From: Ischnura elegans | Taxonomy: Eukaryota > Arthropoda > Insecta > Odonata > Coenagrionidae | Reading direction: 5' to 3' | Assembly: GCF_921293095.1 (NCBI RefSeq) | Contig: NC_060258.1 | Coordinates: forward strand, 3,472,001 to 3,536,000 | Length of the DNA: 64,000 bases | Shown: in pieces, positions 55,976-64,000 of the stretch | How positions within the stretch are numbered: position 1 is the first letter of the stretch | Layout: each line of letters starts with the position of its first letter | Made by a program: the position numbers and the translations under genes | Notes under the pieces: generated by a model | Seen by the model: only the letters and a program-made list of their open reading frames with translations | What the model was told of the DNA's origin: nothing | Database searches by the model: none

Positions 55976-56275
55976 ATATCGCACCTCAAATTTCGAGAAC
56001 AGCTGATGAAGCAGCTGATCAGTGATTGGCGAACTCCGGTCACTAAGAAACGCCCCAGGTCCTCAGAAGGGGACATTAACAGAATGGATGGGCTTTTCCA
56101 TAAGCTAGGAAAAGGAAAACCCCGGGATTGCGCTGTTTGCAGCGATAGAAATAAGCCAGGAAGCAGGAAGCAGTCGGGCATCTTCTGCGCGACGTGCCCG
56201 TCAAATCCAGCGCTCTGTCCTGGAGATTGTTATAATGTATATCACACACTATCAAAATACTGTAAAAATATATAA
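55976..56275 (+). pseudogene. piggyBac transposase exon 3 (cysteine-rich domain)
   Basis: Follows a TTTCTGTGCAG acceptor in phase 0. It encodes LKFREQLMKQLISDW, a linker, and then the C-terminal zinc-binding domain CAVCSDRN, FCATCPSNPALCPGDC and YNVYHTLSKYC. Spacing C-x2-C, C-x2-C, C-x3-C and YH agrees with piggyBac CRDs, which bind the element's ends. With exons 1 and 2 the protein would have about 585 residues, the usual size for piggyBac transposases. The stop lies at 56,273-56,275. Confidence 0.9.
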
Positions 56276-57694
56276 AATCAAGGTTTCCAAAAAAAATTTG
56301 TTCCGTGTAGTCTTTTACTTAATATAAAAGGCCATTTGTACGTTTTTAGTCCTTAGATCAATGGACACACATGCAAAAGTAGGTGTGCCAAATTGTTTCC
56401 AAATGTGTCATTGTCATTAAAAGTCTCATTATGCCTTGTTTTGGTTTTATTGCTCTAAAATCTAAACCTCTCGCTACAGAACAAAATCGAGCATACCATT
56501 TGAAAGGTAATACTTAGCCAAATAAAACTGTAGATACGATAGTTTATTTCCGTAAACTTTGTTGAGACAAAAATGCGCATGAATCACAAAAAAACAAACA
56601 AAAAAACTAAAAAAAAAATTCTTTGACCCGAAAAAAATATATTTTAACTAATAACATACAACGATTATTATATCAGGGCAAAAGCCCTGAATCAAAGGAT
56701 TATTGTGATACATAAATCATTATTCTAATTTTTAATTTAGCCGAGCTAGCAACAAAAGAGTGAGCGCAAGTACCTCACCACTGAGCTAACCCACATCAGC
56801 TATGCGCCACCACTGCAGAGAAAAGCGCGTCAGGCGCGGATGCGAAAGGGTTAAATAATTACGATATAGGGATCTCACTGTCTGATTTCAACACTTCATA
56901 TCTTCCATCCCTTGTTAATGTGATAACTTGCACGACATACGATCATTCAACAACGCCTTATTCCTCTATAAAATGGATCCCGTCATAACTACACAAATCC
57001 TCACCTGCTCGTTTTTAATTACCATGGAGCAAATTATGTCTTCAACTCCCAGCTTTTCAGAATGATGAGGTATAACTAACTATAACTAGTCATAACAGTC
57101 CGTGAAGCCTATGAGAATCTAGATTCTTCGGGAGAAAATGTCAAAAAATCTAAGAATATTCACGCTTTAAAGACAGTACACATTGCTCTTATTATTTAAC
57201 TACAAAAGGCTAAGATTTCGTCTTAATTCGGCACAAGTATTGATTTCTCCATGTCTTTGTCTAAATGTTATAGATATTTGTGGCGAATTTTATCGTGAAA
57301 CCCTGTATACATCGATTTCAATCGGTTAATATTTTGAGTATGTTTGTTATTTTCCACCATGTGTATAATGTAAGGATACATGGTTATGGGTTAACCTGTA
57401 AATAAAGAAATATATAAAACTGGTATAGCATAGAATATGCGATATCATTTGCTAAATAGAACAGCAGAAAAAACTTTCCCCTAACTTACTTGCCATTAGC
57501 CATTACTTGCTCAATAATGTCTTCAATCGTTGCCATATATCTTAGATATATTAGAGTTAATTATGAAATATCAATTATTGTATCAAGATTGCAATGGCAC
57601 GAAAGAATCGTATATGCATCGATCTTCATTTCCTAACTCTTTTTTCTTGGCACAACTAGCGCTAACCATCGTAAGTTCGGCATTGTTAGGTACT

Positions 57695-57785
57695 AAGGCC
57701 TACGATGGTAACTGCGCGTTTACACGACGTTTAGAGGTTACGATCGTACGGATCAATGTCACGACGATCGTTGTGTAAATGGGGG
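57695..57785 (-). repeat. Inverted partner of 44,048-44,135
   Basis: On the minus strand: CCCCCATTTACACAACG, TGACATTGATCCGTACG, GTAAACGCGCAGTTACCATC. It matches 44,048-44,135 in order and lies 845 bp outside the right end of the large piggyBac. Confidence 0.5.
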
Positions 57786-57789
57786 ACTC

Positions 57790-58690
57790 CTGTGACTGGT
57801 CGCTCACCTCTCAGCCCTCTATTGTTTGCGGGAAGCCGGTTGAGTCGATCGCTGTTTCCCTACAACCGTTGCCTTCTCTCGTCTTTTGTGGCCCCTTGAT
57901 TTAAGTTTCCGATGCATTTGATGCGCTGTGACATCCTAATACTATAGCCATCGTGCTTCTAGTTAACAAAATCAAGAAATATTGATGACAATCTCTAAAA
58001 TTTGCCAATATTTATATACAATATATATATGGAGTACAAAGCAAAACTTTACAAATAGTCCTTCAGCGGAAGTGATTGCACAACTGAGAGCTCTAAAATG
58101 GGGACAAGTGATACAAGCAAATGTAAAGGGAACAGTGTTGCCTTTTATTGTAAGTGTGAGAAAGAACGCAGGTGTATTTTGAAATTCTTATCTTGTTCAA
58201 TATTCAAATGTTTTTTACATTTATTATTGAGCAAATTTTTTTCTTTTTTCTTTTAAATGCAGCTTTATTTTCCGTTTAAGCGAATATTTTTTCTTCGAAA
58301 TTCATTGCCATTTGCAGATAGAATTGTTTCTTTCAAAGTAAATAGTAAATTATAACTGAATAATCAGGAATAAGTCGAACAATAAATACTTAAAATCCAT
58401 TCCAAAAATAATATTGCCATGCAATCTGTGATAGGTGAAAAAAACTAAAAGGAGAACAACTTTTGTTCCATAAAGAACTACTTTACCTGAATAATTAACA
58501 ACTCGATATTACACGAATGCGTACGTGAACGAAGACACGATCGTTAAGAAATAAAATGTAGTTTTTTTTCCGTTATCACCAAACACTCAATGTTATCTCC
58601 CTGATCCATTTCAATTTCAATTTGCACCTTCGGTGGCAGACAAGAGTAAGTGGTCACGCACACAGAATTTTGTCTAGAGACGGTGATCGT
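57790..58690. other. No gene recognised
   Basis: About 900 bp of AT-rich sequence. No supported gene or repeat. Confidence 0.5.
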
Positions 58691-58699
58691 GAATTTCCA

Positions 58700-61300
58700 A
58701 GAAAGAATGAAAGCGGTTGGAGTGGGAGATAAGAGGTGGACAGCAGGAGAATACAAATAAGATAAGAGATAAACACGATGGAGATAAGCAGAGCAGGGAT
58801 GCATTCCCGAAAGATTGAATTTTTTAATAGGAGGTCTCCAAGGCAATGGCGTGGCAACAGAAGAGTTCCGGGGGGTCCGCTCCCCCCCCCCCCCACCAAA
58901 AAAAAATATGAGAACAGAATTACTCGCCTCCATAAATGAAAACAAAATATTCAAAAGACATTAATTTACAAAAAAAAAATTAAAAAATGAAGTTATTTTC
59001 AATAATGAAAAATATTAAAATTAGTGTAAAACCTTCTGCTTAGTACACTGTTTAAAAAAATTCCTCCTGGTTTTGGACGCCGCCGGACGAAATTCCTGGC
59101 TATCCTACTGTTCCAAGGTAACGTTTATGACTCAGTTGCCTGATGATAATGGACATTTATAGGGGTGAAAGATGAGAAGACAGTGCGGAGGGAAACCCGA
59201 CCTATGCTATAATCCGCTTTTAACGAAACGCACCCAAGTGACGAAGACTTCACATTCCTCCTGCGAGCGGATTGTTGTACTGAACTTGCCCTACAGAAAG
59301 CAATTTATATATCCTGACATTTTCCCAGACTCCCTGTTTCTTAGGGAGGTCACTTCCAATTACCCCCGAAGAATATTCCTTGCTACAACGCTGCAGTACT
59401 GCAAAGGCCGCTTTATGAATGTAATGGAAAAATATCCTTTGCTTGTGATAGCACTTAGAAAGATGTGTTCGGAAAAGGAAATAATTGGAAGCACATTTAC
59501 AATCAAGATTAATTTTTTTGATACTATTGAATTATTTCCATTATCATTGGGGATGGGTATTGTGCAGATATTTTTAAAAAATAAACAAAAAATGTTTTGA
59601 AAATACTAATTGTAGTGGGGTAGGAAAAAAAATGATCCCAATGAAATTTGTACTGCCACTATCGCTCAAGTGAAATTTGTATTTATAAAACTATTTGTCA
59701 TTAAACATTGTTCGACGGGAAAAATTTGAACAAGACAAACATCTCCATTTTATCTCCGTCCGAATAAGTGACTGATATACTGGTGTCTATTCTCACGAGC
59801 TCGTATCATGACGGCCGTTACTTTCAGGTATACTATAGTGAACTGTATAAGGCGATGCATGTTGGAATCGTTCCGTGAGTTCATCTCCACATTTCTTCTC
59901 GGCATGCAAACAGCAAACGGAATTGCTTTCAAAATATTCCACTCAGTACAAAAAAGGTTGAATTCAGAGAGAAAAAGATATCCAATTCGCAGATTGGATG
60001 GCTAACTCAGAAGAACACAGTTGAGTTGGAGGACATAATATCTATATAAATAGGAGTGAAGTGCTCATCTTCAGTACATATTATTTGCATTGTAAAGGAT
60101 GTGAATCCTGTCTTTGAAATGCAATTGACTGCAGACATTGAATAGGGTAGTTTCCTTCATCAAAGAAAACGAAAGGCATTGATTGCGATTTGTTACCCAC
60201 CATTAGTGTATTCATCATATAAAAATGATTTGGTTTTAGAAATACCGATTTGGACCAATGGGAAATTTTTAACCTCATTTGAAAAACGCCAGATTGGCAC
60301 CCATGCGAATCCACTCCACGTGACGTCACAGGGACCTAGTTTCTATACGAGAATATAGGAGTTTTACACCATCTGTGATTACCAATGCATGCATGAGGCA
60401 CAGAGCTCAGGGAAACATGTCTTAATAATCACTTATTACAACTGGCTAAGGTCGTAATGTTTTCTTCGTTTGATAAGGTATTAATAATCCTTATTTAAGC
60501 CAAGTGCTACCAGCTAGCAGGGTACTCTGCTACCTGCTAGCATCTTGCGTCGTGTCAGCGCTAAAAGCCTCGCCCCAAGGTCACCTCACATGCAGCAGCG
60601 GGAACCAGAATGACGTCACACGGAGTTTTCCAGGCATTCATACTTACCCGTCGCATTTTTGCGCGCTTAAAAATTTTCACTTTTCATTCAATCGCGAAAA
60701 ATAGATATAGTCATTTAAAAATCTAAAATTGTGAAAGGCGTACTCCAGGAGTAATAATCTTTCGATTTAGGCAATAAAAAATAATGGGAAACCACCCTAT
60801 AGCATTCACAATCAGATTGAATGAAGAAAACTGGGTCAAGCTGTCGCAGAATTGCTGTGGCTGAAATTTCTGGGAAAATAAATTCATACAGAGGTAACGT
60901 ACACTGAAAACAGAACCTGGTTAGAAAATGGGAAAAGAGTAGTGAGGCCATTCCATGAATAAAAATAATATGTCATCGAGTTTGATATGAATAATTAAAT
61001 AAAGCAAAGGATACAAAATGCATCAATATTTCTCTCTCAGTTATTATTGTATTTGTAAGTCTCCATTTAATTATTTATTGTAATATTGGTCTACCTCTTC
61101 AAAAATTCGCGCTTAATGTTTACTTGATAACCGTATTTGAAGATTGTGCCTCACGGTTGTGACGTTAAAAATAACTCTTTATCAGGAAATTTTAGGCAAG
61201 TTCCATTTTTTTCTGCGTAAATCCGACAAAATGTCATTTGATTGTCATCATTGACAGTGGCAATAGCTAAACACACATATTTTCTATAAACGACCTGCAT
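58700..61300 (+). repeat. Diverged segmental duplicate, copy B
   Basis: Direct-orientation paralogue of 21,780-24,200. It keeps the empty sites of both insertions in copy A. It contains copy 2 of an interspersed repeat at 60,455-60,690. A 142-codon frame at 59,172-59,600 has no counterpart in copy A and no recognised motif. Confidence 0.8.
60455..60690 (-). repeat. Interspersed repeat, copy 2
   Basis: Reverse complement of 21,245-21,475, with ATGCTAGCAGGTAGC, GTGAGGTGACCTTGGGG and GCGCGC blocks in the same order. No coding capacity. Confidence 0.8.
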
Positions 61301-63540
61301 TCTGCTGAAATCACACGTCTGAATGCGTATTTTTTGGCATATTTCTTTCAAATGATACTTCTAAAAAACGTCAAGACTTATTTGGTTCTTTGAATTAAAC
61401 GGCTTACTACACTTTCCCAAAGGGGAATAGCTCCAAGTGATTTGTCTACACCGTCTCAATATCTAGCGGTATCTTTCAGAATCCATTAGGTACAGGCATA
61501 AAAAAACCATAATTTAATCTTAAAGAAAGCTTAACTCCGGATTAAGCATACATCAACGTTCACAGAAAAAAATTCTATTTATTAAAGGAATTATTACTGC
61601 TCACATTTGCCAAGTTAGAAATGCACCGAAAAATATCGAGCCCGTAGGGTCGTAATTATGTACTCATTGAGATGATCATCCTTAACCCCTTAACTGTTTC
61701 AATTCTTTGCTTTCGCCCCCTGCTTTAATTCTGGTGGTATTTAAATGGCTGAAAGTCAAGTTTCAGGAAAAGCAGTACAACTCATTTATTTATTAGAATT
61801 TTTTAACCCCTCAAGCGTGGCGGGCATTTAATTGAATCCCATCTCCGCGGCCAGATGAGATTTAAATTTCATCGCCTTTTTGGCATACTATCATTCAATA
61901 TTTTATATCTTTCACAATTTACAATCAGTATCAATGAAAATTTGAGTAAACTTGCGTAATATAGTATGCTACTACATAATAATTTTTTGAGCAATTTGAA
62001 AGAATATTTATGTTTTATGTATCTCCTTTTATGAACTAATGAATAAATTTTCAATTTTGAAAGATTTTAATTTGGTTTTGAATAAGCTTCGAGATGTCTA
62101 ACATTCCATGCATTAAAAGAAATGCAATTACATGATGTAATTTAGTTATTTGGGGTTAAAAATGTCATAACAGATTGGATACTTTCGATAGGATTACCCG
62201 TTTCGCCTACTTGAAAATTTACCACTCCGCCCACTTCTCTGACTTTGTTCCATTATCACCGTATCATTCCATTTAGGTAAACACGTGCTAATGTTTCAAA
62301 CGTCAATATGTGAATAATCAAATGATTTACCTTAGAAAATCTGCTTTGTGTGACATGATTTGAAGCAATCCAAACATATCCCACTGCACATTTTTCACAC
62401 CAGTACAAGCAGTCTCTTCATTTCCCATATTAGGCACAAACTGCACACCTCCTTTCAGACTTTGATTTCTTCCCAGCTGCAGACATTTTCTTTAGGTAAA
62501 GTATTTCTGTGAGTCTTGGTACTAAATTGTGCAATGAGTTACGGCCATGTCCAAACAGTTCGTATGACGTCGGATATTTCAAAAATATTACCTCGACCAA
62601 TGGCACGCGAAATGATAAGTCAAATTTTTATACATGTTTTTCCTATGATCAACATATAAATTTAGGTCTGCCGCATTCAATTCTCCTAAATAACTTCATA
62701 CACCACCTGTAATGGCGTTTTCTTTCCATTAGTTATGAATGCAATAACCGGTCCTTGAAATTCACCCCACCAATGAATTTACTATAACCTAACACACAAA
62801 CACTCCCGAGACTCTACTTTGCCTTTCAATACTATTCCCATTTTGTAGGATCCCCAATTATGAAAAATACCACTCACAGGAAGTACACCCCATGAGAATT
62901 TCAACACACTGCCTGAAAGAACACCACACAGCATGAATGACTCTAGTGGACTGAAGCTCGTGGTTTAGAAGCTCCCTCAAGAGATGAGAAAATATCTCGA
63001 AGGGGCCCTGGTATATGCTGACTGTTTGGATGGAATCTTATCTTCGTTGATTACTGTCCAGAAAAAAAATAAAAAAAAGAAATGCAGAGCGAAACACATG
63101 GCCCCTTCGCCTAGGACGCTAAGGACTAACGAGGCGGACCAAACACACTTGGGGCTCGAGGTGATGACAAACAAGGAGAAGACGGAGAGAGGGCATTCAG
63201 CTTAGAAGATACCATATCTCAAGCTAAAGTAGCTGACCCTTCTTGATGGCTCTCAAGCGGAATAGGCGGATTTTTGCATGATAGAACAGTTGGAGGAAGG
63301 CGTTGAGTTTTTGGACCGCAGTCGTCAACGCACTGGTTTAAAACTGAATTTTATCGAAGCACTTTAAAAACATCTTGAAGGCATAAAGCCGTTATGAATA
63401 TTTTATTGGAGAGGAAAAACATTTCTTCAAAAGATAGAGTAATTAATTTTAATTGAACATGCAATATCTGGCGGAGAACAAATATTATATACAGTAGGTC
63501 AGGAAGCGTACTGGGTACGCATGACGGCGGCATACGAAAT
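61300..63540. other. No gene recognised
   Basis: About 2.2 kb without a supported gene. TTAACCCC motifs at 61,684 and 61,805 resemble piggyBac-type ends. Confidence 0.5.
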
Positions 63541-63589
63541 TTAAAGGGCGCATACAGGGTACGCATGATGGCGTTGAGGGGTTAATACG

Positions 63590-63705
63590 ATCAAACTGAA
63601 TATTAGTTGAAAATTATGCGTTTTATTCCAAAATACATGTTAGGGGTCAAATGACCCCTAGCCGTCCTTCTAGGTAGCGCGAAACTCCCGTCCTCCTAGT
63701 GTTAA
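63590..63705. mobile_element. Possible piggyBac-type MITE end
   Basis: TTAACACTAGGAGGACGGG (minus strand, from about 63,705) followed by a palindrome AGGGGTCATTTGACCCCT is a style of end common in insect piggyBac-type MITEs. A second TTAACCCCTCAACGCC end lies just left at about 63,578. The other ends are not established. Confidence 0.4.
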
Positions 63706-64000
63706 GACGTGGTTATTATCCTACGACGCTGAGATTCCCCTGATGATTGCTCACCCTCTTGGGAAGAGTCACTCAATGTGACAGTCGTATTTTGCCTTTC
63801 TAATTTTCCACGGTTGAAATTCTGCTATATAACCTCTGCGAGAGCTTTCAAACAAAACCGTTGATAACTAGCACAAGAATCACATGCGACAGTTCATTTG
63901 AAGAGAGAATCGGAACTCTTTCCATCTTATTCACTGGAGCAAATACTTAAAATTTTGGACCCAGGAGGGTGTTTCAGAGTATCATAGGATTGAAGGCGTC

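Larger units (their letters stand above)
44461..56850 (+). mobile_element. Giant piggyBac-superfamily element (12.4 kb) with repeat cargo
   Basis: Bounded by TTAA at 44,457-44,460 and 56,851-56,854. The inverted ends are CCCTTTCGCAGCCGC on the left and CCCTTTCGCATCCGC on the right, with 14 of 15 positions equal. A piggyBac transposase gene on the plus strand (50,337-56,275) ends 575 bp before the right terminus. Upstream of it lie two GC-rich hairpin arrays, G-run repeats of about 165 bp, a direct repeat with TATA boxes and an AT-rich 169-bp tandem repeat. Later insertions sit inside it: 52,169-54,342, 54,559-54,702 and 54,811-55,392. Known piggyBac elements are mostly 2-3 kb, so the size is exceptional. 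The alternative is that the left TTAACCCTTTCGCA belongs to a separate small element and the pairing is chance. Confidence 0.65.

Noticed and set aside
56765..56800. tRNA-like A box (minus strand, GGGTTAGCTCAGTGGTGAG)
   Set aside because: No B box, anticodon arm or acceptor stem could be found, so it is neither a tRNA gene nor a demonstrable SINE. It may be a chance or fragmentary tRNA-derived head.
58880..58894. C-rich homopolymer followed by an A run
   Set aside because: A simple low-complexity run; an inexact similarity nearby to the CAGTGGCGCAGC-type element was too weak to call.
59172..59600. 142-codon plus-strand frame
   Set aside because: No recognised motif, no counterpart in the paralogous segment 21,780-24,200, and no splice or promoter context. 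It could be chance in AT-rich DNA.
61808..63578. Possible 1.8-kb TTAA element with CCCCTCAA ends
   Set aside because: Only 12 bp including TTAA agree between the ends and no transposase remnant lies inside. The two ends may belong to separate small elements.

Overview
This window reads as nuclear DNA of an arthropod, probably an insect with a large, transposon-rich genome. It is AT-rich, shows no bacterial gene density, has spliceosomal GT...AG junctions, and carries animal transposon families: RTE and CR1-like LINEs, Penelope-like elements, piggyBac, mariner and pogo. The species cannot be named from the sequence. Almost everything recognisable is mobile DNA or duplicated DNA. The only long intact host-like reading frames are two copies of one gene.

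Region 1 (1-37,795) is dominated by a giant inverted duplication. The left arm (1-12,535, running off the window start) is matched by the reverse complement of 29,832-37,795, around a 17.3-kb spacer. Each arm holds a full single-exon gene for a roughly 440-residue protein (7,032-8,354 plus; 33,644-35,029 minus) with an ankyrin-like N-terminus, a coiled coil and a conserved C-terminal domain. After the duplication the left arm received a 5'-truncated Penelope-like element (485-1,341), an RTE LINE (2,042-5,458) and a small snapback insertion (5,871-5,985). Each has target-site repeats and an empty site in the right arm. The spacer holds a decayed two-exon THAP-domain pseudogene (14,366-15,134), a shortened piggyBac (16,524-17,480), a pogo-type MITE, a CR1-like LINE remnant, a palindromic Penelope-type repeat, a piggyBac MITE and a mariner relic.

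Region 2 (37,860-42,140) is an old tandem duplication. Its second copy took a 1.6-kb Harbinger-like element (39,716-41,340).

Region 3 (44,461-56,850) is the most unusual part. It appears to be one 12.4-kb piggyBac-superfamily element bounded by TTAA and matching termini beginning CCCTTTCGCA. It carries a three-exon transposase gene (50,337-56,275) with three candidate catalytic aspartates and a C-terminal cysteine-rich domain, broken by one apparent frameshift. Upstream of the transposase lie about 5.7 kb of repeat cargo. This consists of two GC-rich arrays of short hairpins whose stems differ in compensating ways around a conserved triloop, G-run repeats of about 165 bp, and an AT-rich 169-bp tandem repeat. 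A second piggyBac (52,169-54,342), a Penelope-type hairpin and a pogo-type MITE lie inside the transposase's last intron.

Region 4 (57,000-64,000) is mostly unrecognised. It includes a diverged paralogue (58,700-61,300) of the spacer segment at 21,780-24,200. At least four loci carry hammerhead-ribozyme-like cores of the kind known from Penelope-like elements, in different stages of decay. All family calls were made by eye, and coordinates of repeat ends are good to a few bases unless a target-site duplication fixes them.
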